Positions 7,960 to 15,938 of a stretch of DNA of 64,000 nt are shown here, in pieces. The DNA is taken from positions 62,001 to 126,000 of the forward strand of contig NZ_JABBWV010000016.1 of the NCBI RefSeq assembly GCF_012999535.1. Reading direction: 5' to 3'. Source of the DNA: Microbispora sp. H11081. GTDB lineage: Bacteria > Actinomycetota > Actinomycetes > Streptosporangiales > Streptosporangiaceae. The position numbers and the translations under genes are program-made. Each line of letters begins with the position of its first letter. Positions within the stretch are counted from its first letter, which is position 1. A model generated the notes under the pieces. That model was given only the letters and a program-made list of their open reading frames with translations, did not search any database and was not told the origin of the DNA.

Positions 7960-9306
7960 CTACTGGTCGGTGTCGGGGATCCAGGAGCCGTGGATGCCGC
8001 CGGTGACGCGACGGGGCAGGTGGACGGTGGCGATCCGGCCGAGGCCGGTGGCGTCCAGGACCAGGAGCTGGGAGGCGTCCTGCTTGAGGTCGGAGACGAC
8101 GGTGAGGAGATAGCCGTCGTCCTCGTTCACGGCGCCTTCTGCGGGGACGAAGACGGCCTCGCTGGGCAGGCGGGCGTCACCGGCCTGGTGGACGCGGCGA
8201 GCGCCGGTCGCGCGGTCGTACTTGACGACTCCGTAGCCGCCGAAGCCGTCCTGGTCGGGGAAGGAGACGGCGTAGGTGTAGCGGTTCTCGGTCCCGAGGT
8301 AGTCCTCGTTGAGAGTGGGAAACTCCACGGCGAGGTCGTCGATGGTCTGCTCGTCGACGCTGCCCTGGGCGAGGTCGACGACCCAGCGGCGGGTGTAGGA
8401 GCGGGTGACGGGTTCGGTGGAGCGGCCGGGCGCGCCGACCCACCAGTTCCAGGACAGCTGGAAGCCCTGGCGGTCGACGGTGGGGCCTTCCAGGACGATC
8501 CGGCCCCGGGCGTCCTCGTAGGCGTTGGCGGCGTGCAGCATGTTGCCGGGCTCGATGTCGAACCAGCGGATCTCGGCGGCGCCGTCGTCGGTTCTGGGCA
8601 TGACGCCGATGCGGGAGGGCTGGGCGTCGCTCCAGCCGTAGGGGATGCCGGAGTGCTCGGCCGGGTCGAAGGTGACCGAGCCTTCGACGAAGACCACGTG
8701 GTGGCGGGTGATCGCGAAGTCGTGCTTGAGGGAGGCGGTCGCGCCGGGGATCTCGGCGCTGTGGACGATCCGGCCCTTGGCGTCGGCGATGTAGTAAAGG
8801 AGGTAGGGCGGGAACGGTGAGGAGCCGAAGAAGTGCAGCTCCCCGGTGACGGGGTCGGTCTTTGGGTGGGCGGTCATCGCGCTGCGCAGCTTGCCGTCGA
8901 AGTCGTAGGCGCCGACGGTCTCCAGCTCGGCGTCCAGCTCGAACGGGAAGTTCGCCTCGCACAGGGCGAGCAGGCGTCCGGCGTGCTCGATGACGTGGGT
9001 GCCGGCGGTGCTGGCGGTCATGTCCGGGCCGTGCTCGGTCATGTAGGGGGCGCCGTCCAGGGCGGGGGTGCGGACCCAGCGGTTGCGGTACCACTCGGCC
9101 CGGCCGTCCCCCAGCCGGATCCCGTGGACCATGCCGCTGCCCTTGAACCAGTGCGTCGGGGTGACGCCCGGCTTGGGGTTGTGGCTGTTGCGGATCAGCC
9201 GGCCGTTCAGCTCGGGCGGCAGGTGGCCCTCGACGGTCAGGCCGGTCGCGGTGATCTCGTCGACGGCGGGGGTGTAGTGGCCGATCAGGTAGGGCTTGGT
9301 GGCCAT
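7960..9306 (-). CDS. Carotenoid oxygenase (CCO/RPE65 family), internal start of the long frame
   Basis: Non-haem Fe(II) dioxygenase of 448 aa that cleaves double bonds of carotenoids, apocarotenoids or stilbenes. The four iron-binding His positions are recognisable in TAHPK, HDFAITRH, NMLHAANAYED and IHGSWIPD. Translation can begin independently at ATG 9306, preceded by AAGGGAGAGG 8-9 nt upstream, giving the normal N-terminus MATKPYLIGHYTPAVDE. It is the last gene of the TetR-controlled block. Whether it is made alone or as the tail of the MFS fusion cannot be decided from sequence. The substrate is unknown; no carotenoid biosynthesis genes are in the window. Confidence 0.85.
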   Translation of the reverse strand: MATKPYLIGHYTPAVDEITATGLTVEGHLPPELNGRLIRNSHNPKPGVTPTHWFKGSGMVHGIRLGDGRAEWYRNRWVRTPALDGAPYMTEHGPDMTASTAGTHVIEHAGRLLALCEANFPFELDAELETVGAYDFDGKLRSAMTAHPKTDPVTGELHFFGSSPFPPYLLYYIADAKGRIVHSAEIPGATASLKHDFAITRHHVVFVEGSVTFDPAEHSGIPYGWSDAQPSRIGVMPRTDDGAAEIRWFDIEPGNMLHAANAYEDARGRIVLEGPTVDRQGFQLSWNWWVGAPGRSTEPVTRSYTRRWVVDLAQGSVDEQTIDDLAVEFPTLNEDYLGTENRYTYAVSFPDQDGFGGYGVVKYDRATGARRVHQAGDARLPSEAVFVPAEGAVNEDDGYLLTVVSDLKQDASQLLVLDATGLGRIATVHLPRRVTGGIHGSWIPDTDQ

Positions 9307-10950
9307 GGCGAATTCCTCTCCCTTGATGTGGTTCGGGTGTCCTGCGGCGAAGGGGGTCGTCATCAGGCGGTCTGCTCGGCGCGGGTCTTCAGGGCCGCGA
9401 GCCAGGATTGGAGCGAGGCGTGCAGGGCCTGGCCGAGTTGCTCGGCGGCGGCCTCGACAGGCGCCCCGGCCCACGACTCCTCGGTGCGCACGGTCACGCG
9501 GGGCGTCGATGGTGGTGGACAGGCGGACGATCACCGGGGCGGTCTCGTCGATGGTGCGCATCTCGGGGTTCCTCTCGGTCGGACGCGTCAGGCAGGCGGC
9601 CAGGACGGCCGTGGCGAGCAGGACGACGGCCGAGGCGGCGAACGCCGCGCGGTAGCCGTCGGTAAGGCCTTGGAGGTGAGGCTGGGAGGAACCGGCGGTG
9701 AGCGATCCGGCGAGGGTCGCCAGGACGGCCAGGCCCGCGGCCCCGCCGACCTGCCGGGTGGTGTTGATCAAGCCGCCCGCCGTGCCGGCGTCGGCCTTGG
9801 CGACGCCGTCCATGGACAGGGCGGTGAGCTGGACGAACGCGACGCTGAGACCGAACCCGACAGGGACGCTCGGGCCGAGCACGTCGGCGAGGTAGGAGCC
9901 GTCGGCGCTGATCCGCGACAGCCACAGCAGTCCGGCGGCTTCGACGACCAGGGCGGCGAGCAGCGCTCGGGACGCGCCGATCCGGGCGGTGATCCGGGGC
10001 GACAGGGCGGAGCCGAGCATGATCGCGCCGGCGAGGGGGAGTTGCCCGAGCCCGGTGAGCAGCGGCCCTTCCCCAAGGACCTCCTGCTGGTAGAGCGGCA
10101 GGAAGAAGAACAGCGCGATCCACACCGAACCGAACAGGGCCATCAGCGCGTTGGCCGCGGCCACCCGGCCGCCCTGGAACAGCCGCGGCGGGACCAGTGG
10201 GTCGGCGTGGCGGCGCTCGGCGAGGACGAACAGCGTGCCGAAGACGAGGGCGCCGGCGAGCGCGCCCAGGACGCGCGCGTCGGTCCAGCCCTGTTCACGT
10301 GCGGTGGCCAGCCCCCACACCAGACCCGTCAGGGACAGGGTGATCATGGCCGTGCCGAGCAGGTCGAAACGCCCGCCACCGCGCTCGGCGGACCGGGGAG
10401 CCGAGACCGCGACTGCTGCCAGCACGGCGAAGGCCCCCGCGGCGACGGCGAAGAACAGCGCCCGCCAGCCCCACGCCTGGGCGAGGAGCCCGCCCAGCAG
10501 GACTCCGGCCGCGCCTCCCGCGCCCGAGACCGCGCCCCACACCCCCAGCGCCCTGCCGCGCCCGGGGCCCGGCGGGAACAGGCCCATGACCACGGCCAGC
10601 GCCGCCGGGGCGACGGCCGCCGCGCCCACGCCCTGCACCGCTCGCGCGGCGATCAGCAGGCCCGCCGACGACGTCACCCCCGCCACCGCCGACGCGCCAC
10701 CGAACACCGCCAGACCGCCCATCAGCACACGGCGGTGCCCCAGCAGGTCAGCGGCCCGGCCGCCGGCCAGCAGCAGCGCCCCGAAGGCCAGCCCATAGGC
10801 GTTGACGACCCACGTCGTGCCGCCGTCGGTCAGCCCGGCCCCCTCTCGGATCTGCGGTAGCGCCACATTGACGATCGAGTTGCCGAGCACGACGAGGAAC
10901 TGTGCCGCCGCCAGGGCCGTGAGCACTGTGCCCGTGGCTGTCTTACGCAT
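7960..10950 (-). CDS. Single frame joining an MFS drug transporter to a carotenoid oxygenase
   Basis: One uninterrupted 996-codon frame. Residues ~1-460 are a 14-TM DHA2-type MFS transporter (GGRAADLLGHRRVLMGG loop between TM2 and TM3; ARAVQGVGAA region). Residues ~464-484 (MRTIDETAPVIVRLSTTIDAP) are the N-terminus of an SRPBCC-domain gene that still has its own AGAGGAA ribosome site. About 45 frame-shifted residues follow, then from residue ~549 a complete carotenoid oxygenase. The transporter has no stop codon of its own before this. The long protein is probably not the ancestral product: a deletion in the SRPBCC gene brought the pieces into one frame. ATG 10950 has GGAG about 6 nt upstream; the frame opens at 10980. 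Confidence 0.7.
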   Translation of the reverse strand: MRKTATGTVLTALAAAQFLVVLGNSIVNVALPQIREGAGLTDGGTTWVVNAYGLAFGALLLAGGRAADLLGHRRVLMGGLAVFGGASAVAGVTSSAGLLIAARAVQGVGAAAVAPAALAVVMGLFPPGPGRGRALGVWGAVSGAGGAAGVLLGGLLAQAWGWRALFFAVAAGAFAVLAAVAVSAPRSAERGGGRFDLLGTAMITLSLTGLVWGLATAREQGWTDARVLGALAGALVFGTLFVLAERRHADPLVPPRLFQGGRVAAANALMALFGSVWIALFFFLPLYQQEVLGEGPLLTGLGQLPLAGAIMLGSALSPRITARIGASRALLAALVVEAAGLLWLSRISADGSYLADVLGPSVPVGFGLSVAFVQLTALSMDGVAKADAGTAGGLINTTRQVGGAAGLAVLATLAGSLTAGSSQPHLQGLTDGYRAAFAASAVVLLATAVLAACLTRPTERNPEMRTIDETAPVIVRLSTTIDAPRDRAHRGVVGRGACRGRRRATRPGPARLAPILARGPEDPRRADRLMTTPFAAGHPNHIKGEEFAMATKPYLIGHYTPAVDEITATGLTVEGHLPPELNGRLIRNSHNPKPGVTPTHWFKGSGMVHGIRLGDGRAEWYRNRWVRTPALDGAPYMTEHGPDMTASTAGTHVIEHAGRLLALCEANFPFELDAELETVGAYDFDGKLRSAMTAHPKTDPVTGELHFFGSSPFPPYLLYYIADAKGRIVHSAEIPGATASLKHDFAITRHHVVFVEGSVTFDPAEHSGIPYGWSDAQPSRIGVMPRTDDGAAEIRWFDIEPGNMLHAANAYEDARGRIVLEGPTVDRQGFQLSWNWWVGAPGRSTEPVTRSYTRRWVVDLAQGSVDEQTIDDLAVEFPTLNEDYLGTENRYTYAVSFPDQDGFGGYGVVKYDRATGARRVHQAGDARLPSEAVFVPAEGAVNEDDGYLLTVVSDLKQDASQLLVLDATGLGRIATVHLPRRVTGGIHGSWIPDTDQ
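9363..9561 (-). pseudogene. SRPBCC (polyketide cyclase/START-like) gene remnant with internal deletion
   Basis: The N-terminal piece MRTIDETAPVIVRLSTTIDAP (from ATG 9561) and a C-terminal piece VTVRTEESWAGAPVEAAAEQ onwards (ending ...KTRAEQTA with stop at 9363-9365) belong to one SRPBCC protein. They lie in different frames and meet near 9500. The 199-bp span is not a multiple of three and is less than half the usual ~430-450 bp, so the middle of the domain is missing. The fold cannot form. Confidence 0.75.
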
Positions 10951-10968
10951 CTCCGACTCCAAGTGTGT

Positions 10969-10983
10969 GTGGTTGACCACTCA
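10969..10983. promoter_or_regulatory. TetR half-site cluster upstream of the MFS start
   Basis: GTGGT-TG-ACCAC (10969-10980) is a perfect dyad directly upstream of the transporter's ribosome site. Its right arm continues as GACCACTCA, matching AACCACTCA at the TetR gene's own operator (11616-11624). Confidence 0.45.
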
Positions 10984-11002
10984 ATTTCGTGGTGGAAAGA
11001 AA

Positions 11003-11022
11003 GGCGGGGCACGAGCCCCGCC
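11003..11022 (-). terminator. Rho-independent terminator after the TetR gene
   Basis: GGCGGGGC-ACGA-GCCCCGCC is a perfect 8-bp stem with a tetraloop. On the minus strand it is followed by TTTCTTTCC. It separates tetR from the transporter frame, implying separate transcripts. Confidence 0.8.
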
Positions 11023-11041
11023 GATGTCGCCCAGGAGGGGC

Positions 11042-11605
11042 TCAGTAGTGCGTGATGCCCGCCGAGAGGGTCCGCGCCCAAGGCGCCTCCACCTCGCCGG
11101 CGCCCGTGGACACCAGCAGGTGGCACAGCATGCCCCGAGCGAAGAAGTCCTGGACCTGGGCCTCGCCGCCGCCGGAGGCGCCGCGCACGTACTCCACCAG
11201 CCGGGCGTACCCCTGCCGGACCGCCTCGCGCACGGCCGGCTCGGACACCGCCGCCGCCTGGGCGTGCAACTGGATCAGCATCAGGTCGTTGTCGGTGATC
11301 AGGCGCGCATAGGCGTCGCCCATCGCGCGCAGGACCATCTCGGCCGAACCGCCGCCGTGGGTGGCCACAGCCTGCTCCAGCGCGCCGCGCACTTTCACGA
11401 AGCAGTGCTCGACGACGGCCACGAACAGGGACTCCTTGCTCGGGAACAGCCGGTAGACATAGGCCTGGGAGATCCCCGCGGCCTTGGCCACCTCCGTCGT
11501 GGTCGTGCCCCAGTAGCCGCGGGCCGCGAAGGCGCCGATGGCGGTGGCGAGGACCGTCTCCCGTCGTTCCTCGGCAGTGGACAGCCGCCGCGCTCGATTC
11601 GTCAT
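11042..11605 (-). CDS. TetR-family transcriptional regulator
   Basis: A 187-aa TetR repressor. The N-terminal HTH (residues ~15-60) contains AIGAFAARGYWGTTTTEVAKAAGISQAYVYRLFPSKESLF, a textbook TetR DNA-binding domain. The remaining helices form the ligand-binding domain. It lies upstream of and parallel to the MFS/carotenoid-oxygenase block, separated from it by a terminator. Both promoters carry ACCACTCA half-sites. It likely represses itself and the exporter; the ligand is unknown. Confidence 0.9.
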   Translation of the reverse strand: MTNRARRLSTAEERRETVLATAIGAFAARGYWGTTTTEVAKAAGISQAYVYRLFPSKESLFVAVVEHCFVKVRGALEQAVATHGGGSAEMVLRAMGDAYARLITDNDLMLIQLHAQAAAVSEPAVREAVRQGYARLVEYVRGASGGGEAQVQDFFARGMLCHLLVSTGAGEVEAPWARTLSAGITHY

Positions 11606-11626
11606 GTGAGTAATAAACCACTCACA
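11605..11626. promoter_or_regulatory. TetR operator overlapping the tetR start codon
   Basis: TGTGAGT (11605-11611) and ACTCACA (11620-11626) form a perfect 7-bp dyad with an 8-bp spacer. The site begins at the first base of the tetR ATG, a position suited to autorepression. Confidence 0.55.
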
Positions 11627-11697
11627 CTGTTCGGTGTCAAAGTGGCCGCCCGCTCGCCGCGCAGCACGGGACCCGGGAATATGCGGTGATCACGTCA

Positions 11698-11718
11698 CTG
11701 GCGGAAACTTACTTCCAG
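11698..11718. promoter_or_regulatory. Dyad upstream of the MurR/RpiR-like gene
   Basis: GGAA (11703-11706) and TTCC (11713-11716) flank six bases, with CTGG and CAG extending the symmetry outward. GAAA/TTTC-type dyads are typical RpiR-family operators, so autoregulation is plausible. The 296-bp gap 11606-11901 also holds the AGGTCACGTCG half-site at 11797 and no convincing ORF. Confidence 0.35.
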
Positions 11719-11901
11719 ATCAATGCCGATAAAAGAAAGTGCCATAGACGTGTAATCTGCCCCAGGAGGTTCTCGCGTGAGACGGATGGTGCGTGCAGGT
11801 CACGTCGCACCTGTCTCGACATGTGGACTTCTGGTCCCCTTGCCCAACACCGGCGGGCGAGTGGATCAAAGCTGATCGCGCCACAGGAGAGGCTGCAGGT
11901 G

Positions 11902-12801
11902 ATGAACGAGAACGAGGGCGCCGCACCGGTCAACCCGATCGCGACCGTGCGTGCGGTGCTGCCCTCGCTCACCCCCGCCGCCCGGACCATCGCGCGTCTC
12001 ATCCTCGACGACCCCGCCATGGTGGCCCGCAGCACGATCACGGAGATCAGCGCGGTCTCGGGGATCAGCGAGGCGACGATCGTGCGGACCGCACGGGCGC
12101 TGGGCTTCGCCGGCTACTCGCAACTGCGGTTCGCGCTGGCCGCGGCCGTGGCCAGGGACGAGCCGGAACGGCTGGTGCCTGGCGACCTCGCGCCGGACGA
12201 CCCCCTGACCGACGTCATCGCCAAGGTGACGCGGGCCGAGTCGCAGGCGCTCGCGGACACCGCGGCCCAGCTCGATCCCGCGGAGCTCGGCGCGGTGGTG
12301 GGCGCCGTCACCGCCGCCCGCCGCGTGGACGTCTACGGCGTGGGCGCCTCCGGCCTCGTCGCTGCCGACATGGCGCAGAAGCTCATGCGGATCGGGCTGC
12401 CCGGTCACTACTTCACCGACCCGCATCTCGCGCTCACCAGCGCCGCGCTGCTGCGCGAGGGGGACGTCGCCGTCGGGGTGAGCTGCACCGGCGAGACGCC
12501 CGACGTGCTCGGTCCGGCACGGGTCGCCCGCAAGGCCGGCGCGACGGTCGTGGCGATCACCAACAACCCGCGCTCGCCGCTGGCCGGGCTCGCCGACCAC
12601 GTCCTGGTCTCCGCCGGGCGCGAGACGGCGTTCCGGCCCGGCGCGCTGGCCAGCCGGATCAGCCAGCTCCTCATCGTCGACTGCGTGTTCGTCGGCGTCG
12701 CGCAGCGCACGTTCGACACCTCGGACGCCGCCCTGCGCGCGACCCGCGACGCGCTCTCCGACTACATCGGCGACGCCCACCGCCGAGCCCGCAGCGCCTG
12801 A
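11902..12801 (+). CDS. MurR/RpiR-family regulator with SIS domain
   Basis: A 299-aa regulator of phospho-sugar metabolism. The N-terminal RpiR HTH (ITEISAVSGISEATIVRTARALGF) is followed by a SIS domain (residues ~115-250) with the phosphosugar-binding features VYGVGASG, GVSCTGETPDV and VAITNNPRSPLA. MurR-type members sense MurNAc-6-phosphate, the product of AnmK, and anmK lies 4 kb to the left, which supports that role without proving it. ATG 11902 is chosen because AGGAGAGG lies upstream and homologues begin shortly before this HTH. The preceding 72 codons are not family-like. Confidence 0.88.
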   Translation: MNENEGAAPVNPIATVRAVLPSLTPAARTIARLILDDPAMVARSTITEISAVSGISEATIVRTARALGFAGYSQLRFALAAAVARDEPERLVPGDLAPDDPLTDVIAKVTRAESQALADTAAQLDPAELGAVVGAVTAARRVDVYGVGASGLVAADMAQKLMRIGLPGHYFTDPHLALTSAALLREGDVAVGVSCTGETPDVLGPARVARKAGATVVAITNNPRSPLAGLADHVLVSAGRETAFRPGALASRISQLLIVDCVFVGVAQRTFDTSDAALRATRDALSDYIGDAHRRARSA

Positions 12802-13013
12802 CCACTCCCCGGGGCCTGTCCGTGAAGTCCCCCGCGCCGTAGCCGCCTCGATCGGACGCCCGGCCCGCTCCGGCGACGGCGACCCCGGGTCCCCCTCGAC
12901 CCCCACCGGGAGTGTCGGTCTTCTCTCCGGCCGGTCAGCGAACTGTTACTGGCCGCCTCCACGCGATCACATTACGTTGCGAGCAAAGGCCCCGGCGTAC
13001 GAGGAGGACCGGC

Positions 13014-13214
13014 GTGAAGTCCATCGCCCGATTCTGTGGCAACTGCGGCTGCGGCTGCCCCGAGCTGTTCGTGGACGCCGCCGCCCCGGCCGAGCGTCAG
13101 GTCGTCATCACCGACGACTTCGGCCAGAAGGTGGAGATGAGCCTCGACCAGCTCGGCTCGCTCGTGGAGGCGGCGAAGACCGGCGCACTGGACGACCTCG
13201 CGCTCACCGGCTGA
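13014..13214 (+). CDS. Small Cys-rich protein (CxxCxCxCP motif), function unknown
   Basis: A 66-aa soluble protein. Its N-terminus VKSIARFCGNCGCGCPELFVD places four Cys within nine residues (CxxCxCxC), a likely metal- or cluster-binding knuckle. The rest is an acidic, globular-looking segment (VVITDDFGQKVEMSLDQL). GTG 13014 has a perfect AGGAGG 8 nt upstream. Only 3 bp separate it from the next gene, a membrane protein ending in a cupredoxin-like domain, so the two are co-transcribed and a copper or other metal role is reasonable. I do not recognise a characterised family. Confidence 0.75.
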   Translation: MKSIARFCGNCGCGCPELFVDAAAPAERQVVITDDFGQKVEMSLDQLGSLVEAAKTGALDDLALTG

Positions 13215-13217
13215 CCC

Positions 13218-14354
13218 GTGAACCCGGCCGCCCTATTCGCCGGGGGCCTCGCCGCCGGCCTGGCCGCGGGCACGGCGTCGTGCGCCGCCGTACAGGGCGG
13301 CCTCCTCATCGGCCTTGTCTCCCGAAAGGCCCCGGGGAACGCCACTGCGAACACCTCTGCGAACGCCTTTGAGAACGCATCCGGGAACGCGGGCCGCCCG
13401 TCCCGCGCCCTCCCGCCGGTGGTCGCGTTCCTGACCGGCAGGCTGGCCGCCCACACCGCACTCGGAGCGCTGCTCGGTCTGGCGGGCGCGGCCGTACGAA
13501 TCGGCCCTGGCACCCGGGCGGCCTTGCTCGTCGCCGCGGGGACCGTCGTGGTCGTGCTCGCCGTACGGATGCTCCGCAGGCGTCGCGAGACGGGCTGCTC
13601 ACCGGCGGGAGAAGGGCCCGCACGCGTCCCGATCGTCGGAGCCTTGCCAGGACGCGCCACCACAGACCTCGGGCGTGATCGCCCTCCGGCATGCGGCGCG
13701 GCCGGCGCGAAGGCCACGCGGGCCGGTGCGCGCTCCCCCACCGTCGTGCGGGCTGCCGGGCTGGGCATGGCCACGATCCTCGTTCCCTGTGGCGTCACGG
13801 TCGGCATGGAGGTCGTGGCCGTCTCCACGGGTTCGGCGGCCGGGGGCGCCGCCGCGCTCGCGGGGCTCGCCACCGGGACTACTCCCGCCCTCGCCGCCCT
13901 CGGACTGCTGGTGCGCAGGCTCGCCTCGACCAGGCTGGCCGCCCTGGCGGGGGTCGCGGCCCTGGCCGCCGGGCTCTTCACCATCGGCTCGGGACTGCGG
14001 CTCGGCGGCTGGCTGCCGGACCTCTCGCAGGCGCGGTTCGGCTCTCCCGCCGCCGCGGCGGGTCGCGCGCTCACCGGGGCCGACGGCGTACAGCGGCTCA
14101 CGGTCTGGGCGACCGGACGGGGTTTCCGGCCAGGCGTCGCGGTCGCCGCCGCCGGCCGGCCCGTCGAGATCGTCTTCAGGACGAGGGACAACGGGGGCTG
14201 CACCCGCACGGTCGCGATCGACGACCACGACGTCGTGCTCCCCGTGAACGGCGAGCGCGTGGTGCGGCTCGCGGCCCGTCCCGAGGGGCGGCTGCGCTAC
14301 GCCTGCGGCATGGGAATGTACGTGGGCTTCGTCAGGTTCGAGCGCGTCCCATGA
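13218..14354 (+). CDS. TauE/SafE-like membrane protein with C-terminal cupredoxin domain
   Basis: A 378-aa protein. Residues ~1-260 hold six or so TM segments. The first contains AAGTASCAAVQGGLL, the Cys-containing signature of the UreH/CcdA-like branch of TauE/SafE transporters. A long polar loop (~40-65 and ~110-165) interrupts the helices. Residues ~290-378 resemble the EfeO/cupredoxin_1 fold and end with YACGMGMYVG, whose Cys and Met residues suit a copper site. The last domain should face the outside. It starts at GTG 13218, 3 bp after the Cys-rich gene. Copper export, sensing or assembly is inferred. Confidence 0.78.
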   Translation: MNPAALFAGGLAAGLAAGTASCAAVQGGLLIGLVSRKAPGNATANTSANAFENASGNAGRPSRALPPVVAFLTGRLAAHTALGALLGLAGAAVRIGPGTRAALLVAAGTVVVVLAVRMLRRRRETGCSPAGEGPARVPIVGALPGRATTDLGRDRPPACGAAGAKATRAGARSPTVVRAAGLGMATILVPCGVTVGMEVVAVSTGSAAGGAAALAGLATGTTPALAALGLLVRRLASTRLAALAGVAALAAGLFTIGSGLRLGGWLPDLSQARFGSPAAAAGRALTGADGVQRLTVWATGRGFRPGVAVAAAGRPVEIVFRTRDNGGCTRTVAIDDHDVVLPVNGERVVRLAARPEGRLRYACGMGMYVGFVRFERVP

Positions 14355-14413
14355 CCCCAACGTCTTGCCAATAACCCTCCGTGACAACTCGGTTACGTGC
14401 CACCCTGTCTCCC

Positions 14414-15871
14414 ATGACACTAGTGGGAGCGACGGAGGCGGCGGCCTGGCCTGGGATACCGGTCCCGCGTGCCTCTGAACCCCTGGATCCGGCCGAGGCG
14501 AACCTGCTCGACAGGGCACGCGACGGCGACCGTGACGCGGCGCACCGGCTGGGCCGGCTGTGCGCGGAGCGCGACGACCGACTGGGCGCCCGGCACTGGT
14601 GGGAAAGGGCGGCGCGGGCTGGCAACGTCGACAGCGCCTACAACCTCGGGCTGTGGCACCGCACGCACGGCACGACCGAGGAGGCCATCGGCTGGTTCGA
14701 ACTGGCCGCGGCCACCGGCGACGCGGACGCCGCGACGAACCTGGCCTCGCTGCTGCTCGAAAGGCGCGGCGACGCCGACGCGGCGCGTCAGTGGTTCGAG
14801 CGGGCGGCCGAGGACGGCTCGCGCCACGCGGCCCGGCGGCTTGCCCTGCTGTGCGAGGACCAGGGCGACGGCATGGGCGCCCGGCGCTGGCACTTCAGGG
14901 CGGCCCTGGACGGCGACCTGCGCTCGGCCCACGATCTGGGCTTCCTCGGCTACGCCGCGGGCGACGAGGCCGAGGCGCTGCACTGGTGGGAGTACGCGGC
15001 CCGCGGCGGACACGCCGAGGCCGCCTATCACATGGCCCTGCTCCTGCACACGGCCCGCGACGAGAAGGGCGCGGAGGCCTTCTACCGGCTGGCGGCCCGC
15101 ACCGACCACCCCGGGGCGGCCTTCCGCCTCGGGGACCTCGCGCTGCGCCGGGGCGACTTACCCACCGCGCGCGCCTGCTTCGAACGCGCGGCGCGCACCG
15201 GGCGGCCAGACGCGCGGCGGATGGCCGGCCTCGTCAGCGCCCGGATGGACGACAAGCAGGCGGCGGCCTACTGGTACGGGCGAGCCGCCGCCGACGACCC
15301 CGAGGCCGCCTTCCGCCTGGCGCTGCTGCTCGTCGCGGAGCACAACGACCTGAGGGGCGGGCGCCAGTGGTTCAGGCGCGCGGCCGAGTTCGGGCACCAC
15401 GGCGCGATGGTCGAACTGCGGACGCTGCTGCCCCTGCTCGGCGCGTCCCCGGAGGCCGAGGACTGCCTGCTCGACCCGCCCCCGCCCCACTGGAGCCGGC
15501 CCGCCGAACCCGGCCAGGCCGCGCGCGCCGAACTGGCCGTGGCGGCGGCGCGCAGGCGCGGCGACTCCGCGGCGGAGCCGGCGGACCTGGTCGAGATCCT
15601 CGGCACGTGGGATCTGGTCATCACGGAGATGGCGACCGGGAGCCTGGCCGCGGACGGCCTGCCGGGCGCGGACGAGACCGGTCCCGCGGACACCGTGGGA
15701 CGGCTCGCCAGGGCGAGCGGACTGCACAGGGCCGCTGTCGAGCACCTCGCTCTGGTGCGCGCCACGCTGCTGCGGCCGGGCACCGCCCCCTTGCCCACCC
15801 CCGCCGAGGTCGATCACGTGCTCGGCACCGCGAGAGACCTGCGCAGACGCCTCGCGATCGGGCTCACCTGA
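14414..15871 (+). CDS. Sel1-like / tetratricopeptide repeat protein
   Basis: A 485-aa soluble protein made mostly of about ten consecutive ~36-residue alpha-alpha repeats of the Sel1 type. Examples are ARHWWERAARAGNVDSAYNLG and AIGWFELAAATGDADAATNLA. Repeats run from about residue 25 to 330. The C-terminal 150 residues are non-repetitive and Pro/Ala-rich. Such solenoids mediate protein-protein contacts; no enzymatic motif is present. ATG 14414 is preferred to the upstream GTG 14381, but no clear ribosome site supports either. It may be read from its own promoter, 59 bp after the cupredoxin gene. Confidence 0.82.
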   Translation: MTLVGATEAAAWPGIPVPRASEPLDPAEANLLDRARDGDRDAAHRLGRLCAERDDRLGARHWWERAARAGNVDSAYNLGLWHRTHGTTEEAIGWFELAAATGDADAATNLASLLLERRGDADAARQWFERAAEDGSRHAARRLALLCEDQGDGMGARRWHFRAALDGDLRSAHDLGFLGYAAGDEAEALHWWEYAARGGHAEAAYHMALLLHTARDEKGAEAFYRLAARTDHPGAAFRLGDLALRRGDLPTARACFERAARTGRPDARRMAGLVSARMDDKQAAAYWYGRAAADDPEAAFRLALLLVAEHNDLRGGRQWFRRAAEFGHHGAMVELRTLLPLLGASPEAEDCLLDPPPPHWSRPAEPGQAARAELAVAAARRRGDSAAEPADLVEILGTWDLVITEMATGSLAADGLPGADETGPADTVGRLARASGLHRAAVEHLALVRATLLRPGTAPLPTPAEVDHVLGTARDLRRRLAIGLT

Positions 15872-15938
15872 CCGATCACGCCCCCTGCCGCGCGGGCGCG
15901 GGCGGCGCGTCGCCGCCCCGCCCGCCGTCCATCCCCCC

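Noticed and set aside
8833..10860. 675-codon plus-strand ORF opposite the MFS/oxygenase frame
   Set aside because: Composition is low-complexity (runs of G, R, D, Q), no ribosome site, and the opposite strand has clear families.
12802..13013. Small RNA or riboswitch before the Cys-rich gene
   Set aside because: I could not find a conserved aptamer or a convincing terminator/antiterminator pair in these 212 bases.
13014..13214. RiPP precursor peptide
   Set aside because: It is Cys-rich and short, but it has a globular-looking C-terminus and no modification enzyme, protease or exporter of a RiPP type beside it.
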